A stretch of 64,000 nucleotides of DNA from Amia ocellicauda (taxonomy: Eukaryota > Chordata > Actinopteri > Amiiformes > Amiidae), in contig NC_089852.1 of the NCBI RefSeq assembly GCF_036373705.1, positions 30,858,707-30,922,706 of the forward strand. Reading direction: 5' to 3'. This document shows positions 1 through 10,639 of the stretch, piece after piece. The translations under genes were made by a program, and so were the position numbers. The first letter of the stretch is position 1. Every line of letters starts with the position of its first letter. Below the pieces are notes generated by a model that saw only the letters and a program-made list of their open reading frames with translations, made no database searches and was not told the origin of the DNA.

Positions 1-462
1 ATTTGTATTTATTTTTGGTTTTGTTTGGGTTTTTTTGTAATGTGTTTGGGGAAAAGAAATGGCTGAGGAGAACATGTTTTCTTGGAACGTGACGAGCCTC
101 GCGGGGGTCTTCCGAACCTGGCTTCATGGAACATGCGAGAATCTTGTCTGGAGATTGCTGAATATGATATCCTGTGTTTCATCCTGTTTCTGTATAAAAA
201 GCAATCCACCGCAATTATTTTGTTGTGTAATTATTGTAGACATGGTGCATGAACGACTTCAGCATGTGCAAACAATAAACGATCCCCGTTCAACACGGCT
301 GGTGTGCGATCTTTCTTTGGCCATTAACCCCAATGCAGGACACGCTGCTGGCGGGATCGTGTGTGCTCTCGACCCTCAGACCGACCCCTCCGGGACACTG
401 ACCACGAGTCTCAAATGTCAAAGCACGTCCAACACACCATCCAGGTTCAGACAGAAGTGACC

Positions 463-468
463 TTTATT
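463..468 (-). terminator. candidate poly(A) signal, minus bclaf3
   Basis: AATAAA on the minus strand, about 1.13 kb past the stop codon. A second minus-strand AATAAA lies at 852-847 and is equally possible; only transcript data would decide. Confidence 0.35.
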
Positions 469-846
469 ACACCACTGCTGACAGTCTTACCCACTGGCTC
501 ATACGACTTCTGTCTTATACCATAACTTGAAAATAAATGGCGTTGAAAACATCAGACAAGACATGAAAACAATAGAAATCCACTGATATTATCCCCCCCA
601 TCCCCCGAAAAAAAAAAAAAAATGAATAAACACGATGCAGCTAGAAAAACTGAACATTAGAATATCACATGGTCTACACTGAACATGGCAAAAAACAAAC
701 AGAATTCCCTAACAAAGTACCAGGGAATCACAAGCAATGTGGTTTGTGTTTTAGTTTATCTTTTAGTGTTTATAAAAAAAAAAAAAAAAACATTTATAAC
801 ATCGATACATCTTCTTTCTGTGCCACTGCAGAGCCCCCTTCTCAGG

Positions 847-852
847 TTTATT
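847..852 (-). terminator. alternative poly(A) signal, minus bclaf3
   Basis: AATAAA on the minus strand, about 750 nt past the stop codon of the minus gene. Confidence 0.35.
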
Positions 853-1394
853 TCTCAGACAGCCCTGCTCTCTGGGGGAGAGAGGGACGAGGCAGAAAGA
901 CATCTTGCCCAGACGCTCTCGGAGGATTATGAACGGACTCCTCCACGCTCCACACTGGATCCACGCTGCTGTCATTCAGACAGGGCCAAGTCAACAGGGC
1001 AAGACCAACAGAACGACGGTTTCAATACAGAGACCTCCTCCAGCAGCAAAACCAAGACCGAAACAACAACAAAAAATCCAGTTTCCTCCTGTGCCTGGTG
1101 TCCCGGAGCTGCACACAGCCTCGCACCCGTGCCGACCTACACGAGCCACGGCACGGACTCCAGCTCATTCCGCATGCTAAATAAAGTGTACACACTTCGC
1201 TATGAAATAAAGACGACATTCATCGGAGAATGCTGCCGTTCTGGGGACGATAAATGCAAAGCTCCTCGACTCCACAGCTCTCCCGAGCGTCTGCGGTTCC
1301 CCACACCTCACCAGTTGGGCCCTGGAGGGACAAAAGGATTCGACGGTTAGAATCAGAGCCGGAACAGACTGATCCGCCCGCCATTCTCATGTTC

Positions 1395-1486
1395 GGCACA
1401 GACACAGCAGGTACAGGCCAAAAGATTCAATCACATCACGGGTTAACTGGGCTTGTGGTGAAAATAAAAAAGATAGAGCTATTGTT
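1395..1486. repeat. 92-bp direct repeat, copy A
   Basis: All 92 bases are identical to 2972-3063. Copy A lies in the 3'UTR of the minus bclaf3 gene; the sequence diverges at once on both sides. It includes AATAAAAAAG near its end. It has no terminal inverted repeats and I recognise no transposon. Confidence 0.95.
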
Positions 1487-1600
1487 CGGTTTCCACCGAA
1501 CGCTTATGAAAAGACAAATTCCCCAACAGGAAACTGAACAGTGCAAACAGTTTGATGTTAATGAGCTTCTGAACACTAGCATGGGGAAACCGAGTCGCAG

Positions 1601-1789
1601 CTAAGAGAGGTAATGGATTCCCCGATCCCTCTGCACTGCCGCATCGCGCTCACCAATAGTCTCTCTCCGGGGCCGGTGTGGGCTCTGTGGGTTTGTCCTG
1701 CTCTGCCGGACGGGCTGCTGGCGTCCGTATCTGCTCTGGATGTTCAGGCCTGCTCTGACGTAGCCGGGCTTCTTCCACATCACACTTCC
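1601..1789 (-). CDS. bclaf3: bclaf3 (minus copy) last coding exon
   Basis: 189 nt with a TAG stop at 1603-1601, acceptor GTGAAAAG after a pyrimidine tract. It encodes GSVMWKKPG, then [16 protein letters not shown] and a basic tail ending GIHYLS. The plus copy has QKPVFKKSLSIQSKYRNLQ at the matching place, so the end of the gene is homologous, though the tail after it differs. Confidence 0.75.
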   Translation of the reverse strand, partial: GSVMWKKPGYVRAGLNIQSRYGRQQPVRQSRTNPQSPHRPRRETIGERDAAVQRDRGIHYLS

Positions 1790-4700
1790 CTTTTCACACA
1801 CAGGAGGAGAAAGACAAAATGACACACAGGCTCAGCGCTGGGGAGGACTGGAGCTGTACACAAACATTAGATTTGTCAGAAGACAAATCCCCTCCCAGAA
1901 ATGTGCGGGAGATCCCAAAGGAGCAAAGTACCGTCTCTGTCCTGCAGTGTCCAGCCTGGCTCTCTGCAGAGCTGCCCGGCCAGTCTGCCAGGGAGAAGTT
2001 ATTGTGTTCTTCATTCCCTCTTCGAAAATCACGGTCACTCCTGTGGGGGGAAGAAATGCACAGTGACTGTGGGGCCCGTTTACACAGCTCCGGTGCTGAA
2101 GGGGGCCACGTCTGTAGGCTGCCATGAAAGCTGGAATGCCGTTTTGCACGCGTACCTGTCGGTAATCGTCCGACGCTCCGGGAACCCTCCGTCTGAGAAG
2201 GAGCCCATCTCCCGCGCCTGCCTGCGTCGCTCTAGGCCGTGCCGCAGGTCATTGGGGTCGTTGATCTGCCGTGGGCCGCTCTGTGCCGGGAGAAGAGGAC
2301 ATGTGATGCCACGGACAGGCAGATCTGCTGACCACAAGGTTTTCAGAATCTCAACTGAACTGCCTTCTAGGGTCCACTGAAGTGAGAGGTGCTGAATGTG
2401 TCTCTGTCCTGCATTTGTTCTGGACCCAAGTGCTCTCTCCTCACCCCCTAATCAACACTCAGGCGTTCATACCTGCAAGCGTTCAGCATCCCTGCACACC
2501 TTCTGTGCTCTGAGGTCCGACAGTGAAACATCTATTCGCCTGCATCAAAACACACGCAGACCGTGAATCAGCACTGAATCAGAGCATCGTCGAGTGGCAA
2601 GAAGGATTGAGGCCACAGATAGACCAGCTGATACTAAAAACTGGGCCCTGTAGACCATTCTGGATTTTTTTTATTTATTAAATGCATTAAATACAATTTA
2701 AATTACCAAAGCTGACCGGTAGCAACAGTATCTGAACACAATTTTAAAGCTATTGTGACACAGCGCAGTCTTAGTTTAAAGCCCTGGTTATTTACCGGTT
2801 GATCCTGGGAGCCCCGTCCTCAGGGCCCGGCCTGCAGGAAAAGCGCTCATTCAGAGTGAGGCCTTCGGTACTGAAGTACGTCTCTGTCGGTAGAGGAAAC
2901 AGAGGGAGAGGGACCGTTACACACCGGAGAGTGACAGACTCCCACCACAGACTCTCACCCTGGCCTGCCCTGGCACAGACACAGCAGGTACAGGCCAAAA
3001 GATTCAATCACATCACGGGTTAACTGGGCTTGTGGTGAAAATAAAAAAGATAGAGCTATTGTTGAAATAAAGGCATAGAATACTTTCATACAATTATTAA
3101 TACAATAAAATATATAATTCCGAGATATATTTATGTATTATTTTCTTTCCACTGCTGCGGACTTTCACGAGCAATGGGCTGAGCGGCTGCCCGAGTGACA
3201 GTAGCCAACCTTTGACTTGGTGCAGGAGGGTGATGATCTCCTGGGCGAAGTCTCCGCAGGGCCCTGGCCGTTCCCTGTAGGAGCCCGAATGCTGCAGCAT
3301 GGGCAGGAAGTCCGGCCGCTGCTGCCCCACGCTGACCAAGTCCAGAGACAGCTGTCTGTCGGAGGAATAGGACACTGGCCTGGAGCAGGAGAAACAAACA
3401 GGGTCTCAACACTGGCAGATTTTACAATAATTTAATAAAGCAAAACAACGTCAGCTGTCCTTACCTTGTGGAGCAGGCCTTCCTAAGTTTGCGGGAGTGG
3501 TTTTTATTTTGTTTTATTTAAATGCACTACTTTGTTAGAATATTTTAAACTATAAAGCAGTTGAGGTTTAACCCTGCCCTGGGTCTAATTCAACAAAGCT
3601 AGCATTCTTTTCCCCACATGAATACAGACTCTAGATCCTCTTCGGCTCACTGAGCTTGTTACCGCACCGGTACTGTACCTGCAAGGCATCCTCACATTCA
3701 CGGGTCATGTTCAAAACAAAAACAAAACAAAAAATATAAAAAGAGGCAGGCCTAAGTTCATGCTTCTTCATTTACAGCCCTGGGTTAACTGGTCCAGAGA
3801 AACCACAGCACTGAAAACCCTTTCTGGGATTGACACTGTCCATCAGGCAGAGAACAGGGACCGTGTCCGGGACACCAAACAGAAGGAGGCGCTCTGTACT
3901 CTCAGCCCATTTCAGCCATGACTTGCACAGAGCGGTGGGTGGTGTGAGCTCGGACCAGCTGGGCGGTACTGGGGTGCCAATCCTCTGATGCTCAGGTCCG
4001 ACAACCATATCCAGCTGGCCAAAGTCTGGCTGCCTGAAGGAAGCGACCTCCTCGTCTGCTCCCTGTCTCTGATCGATTCCAGTTCATCCTGGATCTTCTC
4101 TCTTTACCGGTTTCTCTCTCTCCTTTAGAGATTCACCACTGCCTGCAGGTCATCCGTCCCTAGAGATAAAGGCAATTGGAAGGAGACGTCACATTTTGTT
4201 GGGTGTCGGGAGCTCTTGGGTTGAGTCTTCCTGTTAGATTTTATTTTTATTAGGATCTCTTATAGCCAAAGGGCTAATCTTCCAAGAGTCTGTGTTAGAG
4301 TCCCTCCCCCATTCAGTCAAAACATAACCAGAAAACACACTGCAAGAAAAGGCCTAGGGGGCGATGTGCAGGACCAGTCTCAAATTCTTGTGTGCCTTTG
4401 CATTTATCACTCTGCATCGTCGTTTCATCTCCTTCCTTGCATCCAGCCGAAGGGGACACGTTACTGTGGAGAGGACTCCAACACAATTTCAATGGACAGC
4501 CACCCTCGGACAGTTTCCCAGATGACGGGCTGGCCTTTTCCCATTAGCTGCTGTATCGGAGGCCATTTACACAGGGATGGACGCACCAGGACCACACTCT
4601 CTACCACTGACCCTGTCCCTTAGGCTATAGTTTTGATGTCCTTCTCATTCTCAGAAGGACAAGTAACTCAGCTGTGTCAGCACTGTGCTAGACAGGGGGA

Positions 4701-7700
4701 GCTCAGGTTCACCACTTTGTGATTCAATACCAGACTGTGAGCATGCGATTTAGTCTCTCCCGCTCTCTGCTAAAACCACATCAGCGTCTCTCCCGGCTCT
4801 TGGAACTGAATGGCAGCAGCAGACGTTCATTCTGTCCTTCACTTCCCAGTGTCACGGGGCTCATTGTGTTCATGAACCCGTGTGGTGCCATGACCCCTCT
4901 GTGAAAGCTAAGTGCTTAAAGCTCTTCTGGTGTAGCGGGTTTGTCGCTCTGCTGGGTGGAGCGGAGGGATTCCGACCTGCACACGCTACACCAGTTTTAA
5001 TCTTTCAAAGATCAATCACTGCAAGTTGGGGGGAAGAAAAAAGATCTTGCAAACTCCTCTGACTGCAAACAGTGCCACAGTCTCTGGATTCTCAGGGTGG
5101 ACTATAAACTCCAGGAGGCTGTGTTTGTTTATTTGTTTTCTTGCTTGCTTGATTCCTTGAACCCCAGGCAGAATCGCTCCCGAGCTGCTGTGAAATACAA
5201 GGCCACACAGCTGAGGAGCTCTACACAAAGTTAGGCCCATTCGCAGTCCCATGTGGTCTGATCCAGAGCCAAACTGGTCCCGTTCCTACTAGGGTCGGAG
5301 ACCTTACGAAGAAATCCAGATTCATCCAGTCCAGGTTCCTGCACAGGGGTTACTAGAGAACGTTCCTGCCACTGGACTGTCACCATAAAGCCCACAAGCA
5401 GGGGGCGCTGTGCTATGGGAGTGCTAGTGTTTCATCTTCCAACAAGAACAGAAGGGCTCAACACCAAGAAGCTGTTCGGTGGGTCTGGCTTTTTACCACC
5501 CAGCAGCTGAGCAGTCCCTGAATTACATATAAAGTCTCCCGCTTTGCAATACTAGATGTACTTGACATTCATGAACAATTCCACCTGTCCATACAGCTCG
5601 TCAGTGAATCCCTCCAGAGCCAGGCAGGGGTGGAGTTCAGTTCGCTGCCCCAGCCCGGTGGTTCCAGGCCCTGGTTGGTTTGGGTGGCTGGTGCAAAATG
5701 GATGCAGCACAACTCTGTCCAACTGCCTGGTCCTGAGTGTGCTGTGCCGCCCAGGGGCCGGTCACAGGTGTGGTTTGAAGTGCTGACCAGCACCAGCTGC
5801 GGACAGTAAGTGAACCCTTTCTGGCAGCCTGTGACCCTGAAACATTTTGTTGCTGCATACATGGGTGTCCTACTCGGACATAAGCGGTTGACAGACAGCC
5901 TTCAGAGACCCAGAGAAGTATGGCAAGATTAAAAGCACAGAAACAGTTAGGGCGACTTACCTGACAGTGTTCCTTAAATGCTCACATACTGTATAGGAGT
6001 TACAGGTTTATTGTAGGTGGCGGTAGTTGAGTTTAGTTCTGTGAGTAGCGCTGGCATTTTGGAGGACGCACCTCATAGCAGAACATGGAGGTACCATCAT
6101 TGTCCATGACAGGACAGCCACTGCAGTTTCAGGGATTAGTTACAACTGTTGCCAAAAAAAAAGCATGTAGTCCATGCAAAAACTCAGACTCCCCCATCTC
6201 AGGGCTCCTCTGCGGGACTGCCCTCCTCCCGAGGGTCTTTGTGTTGTTTTGCGTTCCTCCTCTTTAAAACACACAAGGACAATGATCACAGCTCCTCCTT
6301 GGTCCGTGGACGAGCGCTGACAGAACAAGCATGTAGTCTCCATCCCACATCCAGGGCAACATATGGTGGCAGAAGCTAATTGAACCATTCTTGCTTTACC
6401 TCAGATGTGGAGCATATCCCCACCCGGTTGACATCTTTTCACCACCCCCTCCCATCTACAAAAACATTTGTCAAGTCCGATGTAGAAGGAGGTGTGAAAC
6501 ATTCTCCAATGACAGGAGGCTTTGTGGCCCACTGAGCTCACTGGCCTTCCTGACAGCAACAGACTGATCCAAGGATTCCAACATCTGCCCGTCTTTTGAA
6601 GGATCCTGGGGTCTCTGCTTCCTTAAGAACATAAGAAACCTTACAAACGAGAGGAGGCCATTCAACCCATGGTGCTTGTTTGGTGTCCATTAATAAGTAA
6701 GTGATCCAGGGATCCTATCCAGTCTATTTTTTAATGTTCCCAAATTTTCAGCTTCAACCACATCGCTGGGGAGTTCGTTCCAGATTGTGACGACTCTCTG
6801 TGTAAAGAAGTGTCTTCTGTTTTCTGTCTTGAATGCCTTGAAGCCCAATTTCCATTTGTGTCCCCGGGTGCGTGTGTCCCTGCTGATCTGGAAAAGCTCC
6901 TCTGGTTTGATGTGGTCGATGCCTTTCATGATTTTGAAGACTTGGATCAAGTCCCCATGTAGTCTCCTCTGTTCCAGGGTGAAAAGGTTCAGTTCCTCAG
7001 TCTCTCAGTAGGACTTTCCCTTCAGACCTGGAATAAGTCTGGTTGCTCTCCTCTGAACTGCCTCTAGAGCAGCGATATCTTTCTTGAAGTGTGGAGCCCA
7101 GAACTGCACACAGTATCCAGATGAGCTCTAACTAGCGCATTGTACAGTCTGAACATTACTGCCCTTGTACTCAATTCTACACTTTTGACAATATACCCTA
7201 GCATCCTGTTTGCTTCCCCACATTGTTTGACGTGAGTTCCCCACAGCTCTCTGTGTAAAGAGTCACCTCCTGTCTTCTGTGCTAAATGCACTTCCTCCTG
7301 ATATCTACTTGTGCCCTCATCTTTTAATTAGTGTCGCTCCTCTCAGGAATTATAATTACACAAGAGCCATTTTACGAGCCCACACCCATAATGCACTGCA
7401 AACAGTCAGAGTGGGTTACAGTCCTGTCTGCATCCACTGAGATCACTGAATGGGAAAAATAGGTGTTGCTTTAAAATCCAGAGGAAAAACAAAATGAAAC
7501 CATGAAAGGCAAGATTTGTTATTATGATTATCCCATCATCCTCCTCCTGTAATGGTTTCCAAAGCCCCCAGATGGTTGACAGTGTGACACACTGTTCTCC
7601 CGTGAAGGCCGTAGGTTTGGAGCTTCTTGCTAATCCTTCGTGGGCTGAAAACATGTTTCAGTGTCAGACAGACATTAACTTGTAATAGTGTCCTTAAAGG

Positions 7701-9823
7701 GTATCTTTGGCAGGGAAAAAACAATGCTTTTTGACAGGCTTCCTTGAGACCCAAAACTTAAAGCAAAAAAGGAAAAAGAAGCATGAACTTTTGAACCAGC
7801 CCTGTAGCGCAGCTGCTGTGGATACTGTACCTGTACTGGACCAGTGAGCGTGTCATGTCCACTTTGATGGTGAGTGTCTCCTGGGACTCCATCCCGAGGC
7901 TGCTGCGCCCGACCCCCAGGGACCGGCCGTCTCCCTCCCTGCGGACCCCCAGCTCCTCTTTGCGGCGCGGCCCACATGCGGACCCCCTGTGTGGTAGCTT
8001 CACTCTAGGCTGCTCGGCTGCGGGACGCCTCAGGTCTACGTCTCCGTTGACATGGCGGACTGGCAGCCCCTCTCCATGCTGGAACCAGGACTTGCCCACC
8101 TGCCGCTGGCCTCTGCCCCCCAGCCTGTGCAGGATGTTGGCTCCCGCTCTGTTGGGCCAGGGCTCCGCGTCTCCATCTCCTCGGCTCGGGCAGCTCCAGG
8201 CCTGGGGGCGTGTTTCCGCCGGCTTTTCTCCATGGTACCCACGGTCGGGCTCGAACCCAGGCGGGGGACGCTCTCCCCTCTCACAGAAGCCCGGCCTGGC
8301 TTGCCTGTGATTGTCACACCCATTGCCGTTCCTGCGTTCTCTTCCCCCCTCCTGGCTGCAGCGAGGGCCTGCGTGAGGCTGCCACTCCTGCCCTCTCTTC
8401 GCATCTCCGCCACATCCCGACGATTGGCCGCGCTCCCTGAACACCACTGCTGGCTCCTCAGGGCACCTGCGTCAACACAAAGCAGTGGACACGTTCAGCA
8501 CACACACACCCACCCACACACACACAGCACAGTGAGAGGGCTATTACAGTGCAGGGGATGGGCTTAATATAAGAGCTGGCAAAGACGCAGCAAATTGCAC
8601 AGCCCCTCTCCACGTGCCAGTGTCTGACACACATGTGGGACAGGGAGAAGCAGAGAAAGCTACATGGCTCTTACATGTACACGCCTCTTCATATCATAGG
8701 TATCAACACACCAAGCACTAGCCAGCATTGATAAATCTGAAATGAAAGGCTGACAGATTTCTCCCTGTGGTTGGGCTTTCTACCCCACTTTACCCAGGCT
8801 GAGCAGGCCGACTCCGGGACTCGTCCAGGTAAGAGTTCCTTCCGCCAAATCTTTCAAAGATCCTCGGAGGAGAAACTGAAAACTTCCTTGCTTGCGACTG
8901 AGGTGGAGCCCCTTCTATCCACCTCTCCTCCCGGGCCAAGCGATCGAAGGAGTGCGCTCTGGGCCCCTCCCTGCCGGCCCTGGGGCTGCGGCTCCTGGCC
9001 CGTGGGGCTCTGTCCTGGCAGCGGCTCCTCTGTGTGTCCGCGGCGGGGCCAGGGCGCCGCCGGCCCCCATCCCGCTCGGGGGAGTGGGCCCTCCTGTGGA
9101 GCACAGAGCCGTGGAGAGGAGCTGGGGACGGGGGCCTCCGTTCGCTGGGGGGAGGCAGGGTATGCCTTGGGGAAGGGAATCTTCGTTCCTTCGAGAATCT
9201 CTGGACGTTCTGAGACTGCAGCCTCCTGTTGGTGTGGGAACTGTGGGTATGCCCCGGTGGAGAACAGGGGGCATCTCCGAGGGGTGAGTGCTGCCGCCAG
9301 GTGGGGGATGGGGGGGAGAGGGGGTGACGGTGTGCAAACAGTCTACCAGTGTCATCGGACGCCAATCTCCCCCTGCCCAGCAGCACGGGACTGTCCTCCC
9401 GCGGCCTGTCCCCCCAGTCGGGCAGTGTGCGGACACTAGACCCAAGGCGTGCCCCTCTGTGACTCTCCCACTGCTCCCTCTTCACCGGACGCCGGTCAGT
9501 CCCACTGTCCTCAGGGTAATAGCCTGGTCTGCCATCACCGCGACCCGGGCTTCTGTGGTAAAGTGACGAGGACCTGTTTAATCAAATGGGGAAATACAGC
9601 CTTTGAGTGTTTCAGGTCTTTCTGTGGCAGACTATCATGTAAAAACTAAAATAGTACAGTGAGTGAAACACTGAAGTTGTTATCAAGATCAATTGTTTAC
9701 TTTAAATAGTGCTAATCCTGAAACACAAAGGTCTCTTCCAATAGATTGATAAATCAAAAAATCATGAGAAAGAAATACCGACCTGTACGGATATATAGGT
9801 GACCTTGATCGTGGCCTGGACAT
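1601..9823 (-). CDS. bclaf3: BCLAF1/THRAP3 family member 3-like protein, minus-strand copy (whole gene, 8 coding exons)
   Basis: Spliced CDS inferred from the sequence: 9823-9783, 9573-8794, 8466-7831, 3379-3210, 2883-2796, 2278-2156, 2040-1932, 1789-1601. The lengths sum to 2136 nt, a multiple of 3 (711 residues plus stop), with every exon open and every junction GT-AG with compatible phase. The protein starts MSRPRSRSP, is Arg/Ser/Pro/His-rich to about residue 480, then has the family-type C-terminal part: [40 protein letters not shown] and [13 protein letters not shown]. Family knowledge: BCLAF1/THRAP3 proteins are nuclear, RS-like and tied to mRNA processing and transcription; BCLAF3 (CXorf23) lies next to SH3KBP1 in mammals. 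It is a head-to-head paralogue of the plus-strand gene at 14500-22640. Its C-terminal half looks closer to my recollection of the family pattern than the plus copy does. The gene assignment rests on motifs and synteny; the exact exon ends are hand predictions. Confidence 0.82.
1932..2040 (-). CDS. bclaf3: bclaf3 (minus copy) exon 8
   Basis: 109 nt, phase 2 to 0, acceptor TTCCCCCCACAG and donor GAGACG|GTACTT. It encodes [20 protein letters not shown] and a Ser/Ala-rich remainder. The plus-copy exon 8 is 108 nt and also ends in phase 0, but similarity is weak. Confidence 0.68.
2156..2278 (-). CDS. bclaf3: bclaf3 (minus copy) exon 7, DLRH-ERRR motif
   Basis: 123 nt, phase 2 to 2, acceptor CACAGAG|CGGCCC and donor GACAG|GTACGC. 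It encodes [19 protein letters not shown] and ends RRTITDR. A DLRH...ERRR motif is, as I recall, conserved in the BCLAF1/THRAP3 family. I find no counterpart to this exon in the plus copy, whose exon 7 is only 67 nt and unrelated in sequence. The AG giving the right frame lies 3 nt inside a first AG. Confidence 0.75.
2796..2883 (-). CDS. bclaf3: bclaf3 (minus copy) exon 6
   Basis: 88 nt, phase 1 to 2, acceptor ACCGACAG and donor AACCG|GTAAAT. It encodes [16 protein letters not shown] followed by a Cys/Pro/Gly stretch ending PRIN. The plus-copy counterpart ([16 protein letters not shown]) is 27 nt longer with the same phases. Confidence 0.8.
2972..3063. repeat. 92-bp direct repeat, copy B
   Basis: Identical to 1395-1486, lying in the intron between exons 5 and 6 of the minus bclaf3 gene. 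Together the two copies bracket the last four coding exons. Confidence 0.95.
3210..3379 (-). CDS. bclaf3: bclaf3 (minus copy) exon 5
   Basis: 170 nt, phase 2 to 1, acceptor CTGCTCCAG and donor AAAG|GTTGGC. It encodes [18 protein letters not shown] near the start and [15 protein letters not shown] at the end. This is one of the most recognisable family segments and aligns with plus-copy exon 5 (SDRQLSRDLV and GDFDQDLITLVHQVK). The acceptor was chosen because the other nearby AG (4 nt further in) breaks the reading frame. Confidence 0.83.
5394..5410 (+). promoter_or_regulatory. CTCF-like motif
   Basis: The sequence reads AAGCAGGGGGCGCTG at its core, close to the known CTCF consensus (AG-GGGGCGC core). 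A single motif match by eye is weak evidence of binding. Confidence 0.3.
6624..7330 (-). mobile_element. CR1/L2-like LINE, 3' fragment of the reverse transcriptase ORF
   Basis: The minus strand carries two decayed open blocks. 7291-7064 has [13 protein letters not shown] and [11 protein letters not shown]; 6950-6690 has [27 protein letters not shown] and [14 protein letters not shown]. This is the well-known C-terminal end of reverse transcriptases of the CR1/L2 (Jockey-like) non-LTR group, broken by frame changes and stops. It is 5'-truncated and sits in intron 4 of the minus bclaf3 gene, in the same orientation. A second, shorter copy of the same 3' end lies at 13812-14055. Confidence 0.88.
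7831..8466 (-). CDS. bclaf3: bclaf3 (minus copy) exon 4
   Basis: 636 nt, phase 2 in and out, acceptor GACGCAG and donor TACAG|GTACAG. It encodes about residues 274-485: a charged, low-complexity stretch ending [17 protein letters not shown]. The plus copy has [17 protein letters not shown] at the same place before an equivalent donor. The Ser run seen in the plus copy is absent here. Confidence 0.82.
8794..9573 (-). CDS. bclaf3: bclaf3 (minus copy) exon 3, RS/Pro-rich
   Basis: 780 nt, phase 2 in and phase 2 out, acceptor AAACAG, donor GG|GTAAAG. It encodes about residues 14-273, a low-complexity Arg/Ser/Pro/His region including [32 protein letters not shown] and [14 protein letters not shown]. 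The last third is close to identical with exon 3 of the plus copy, while the first part is much more diverged. The donor and first intron bases (GTAAAGTGGGGTA) are shared with the plus copy. Confidence 0.82.
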
Positions 9824-9835
9824 GATTAAGTTTAC
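9783..9835 (-). CDS. bclaf3: bclaf3 (minus copy) first coding exon
   Basis: Read on the minus strand, an acceptor (ACAAG at 9840-9836) is followed by 12 nt of 5'UTR and then ATG at 9823. The coding part is 41 nt ([13 protein letters not shown] plus two bases), ending CAG before GTCGGT. The plus copy also has exactly 41 coding nt in this exon (MARPRSRSPRHKH), which supports both start codons. Confidence 0.8.
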
Positions 9836-10639
9836 CTTGTGGAGTAAATAAAAAAATAAAAAACAATTAGATAACATTTCTCTTTATCCACGTTTTACAC
9901 CAAGCGAGCACAGGGCTGGGGAATTTAAGATAAATTCCCAAATTATTAATACAAAATAAAAAAAAACTCTTCAACACAGTCTGAGATGCGTACAAAAATA
10001 TTGTGTTGGGAGTTTGTGGAGGGCAGTCCTTGCTAGTTTAGTGCGGTGCATGAGTTAGCCACTGAACTCAAACGAAAGTCAAATTACCCAAGTCACAGGC
10101 AATGTATGATTTTAAGCCAAGGTTTGATTTTCTTTGCCACTTACATGAACATTTACAGAACATACTTCGGCTTTTGATGTTCAATAAAAAGCCTTTAGAT
10201 GAAAGCGGTTTGAGTAGGAGACAGACTGTAATCCAGCTGAAGGATTGCAGTCGCTCCTGCTCATCTGCAGCCCCTGCAGACACCGGCCTCACATCGTGAA
10301 GGTCTTTAGCGACACGGGTCCGGTGTCCTTGGGACCAAACAGGGACTGTTACACTGTTACACACATCCGACCAGCCAGGTTTAACTTCGTACAGTCATAC
10401 AAATGCAGCCTATCTATGCCTGCTGACAGACTGAATCGGTCTGGTCTGCGCAATTTCCAGAACAATGCAGATACAGCCGGACATAAAAACTGCGCAGACA
10501 GCAGCGCGTTTGATGGTTTCATCGAAATATGTAATATAAAAACAGACCGCAGTGCCGTGCAGAGGAAACCGTGCCTGCGCACAGCTCCCACGCTAAGCGC
10601 AGCGCCACCCTGGAGTCACTTAATCAAGCGCAGCCCGTG

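Larger units (their letters stand above)
1..1600. other. 3'UTR / downstream flank of minus bclaf3
   Basis: No coding exon is convincing here. Open frames on the plus strand (for example 685-1350) lie opposite the minus-strand 3'UTR, have no homology I recognise and no splice context. The stretch contains one copy of a 92-bp perfect direct repeat (1395-1486), short A runs near 608 and 775, and AATAAA hexamers on both strands. Those on the plus strand (532-537 and two near 1180-1210) could belong to a convergent neighbour ending here, but no such gene can be shown. Confidence 0.5.
3380..7830. other. intron 4 of minus bclaf3
   Basis: 4.45 kb without a recognisable coding exon. It holds a LINE 3' fragment (6624-7330), a CTCF-like motif (5394-5410), an 11-bp inverted repeat (4927-4937 with 4984-4994), and otherwise unremarkable sequence. 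The plus copy's equivalent intron is 2.7 kb. Confidence 0.6.

Noticed and set aside
685..1350. 221-codon plus-strand open frame
   Set aside because: Antisense to the minus gene's 3'UTR, begins with a homopolymer-encoded Lys run, no recognisable domain or splice support.
4927..4994. 68-bp stretch with tRNA-like end pairing (CTGGTGTAGCG / CGCTACACCAG)
   Set aside because: Only the outer stem fits; no D arm or T loop with GGTTCGAAT, so not called a tRNA.
8771..9439. Long plus-strand open frames opposite minus bclaf3 exon 3
   Set aside because: GC-rich, Arg/Pro-biased shadow of a real exon; the minus-strand frame has the family motifs and fitting splice sites.
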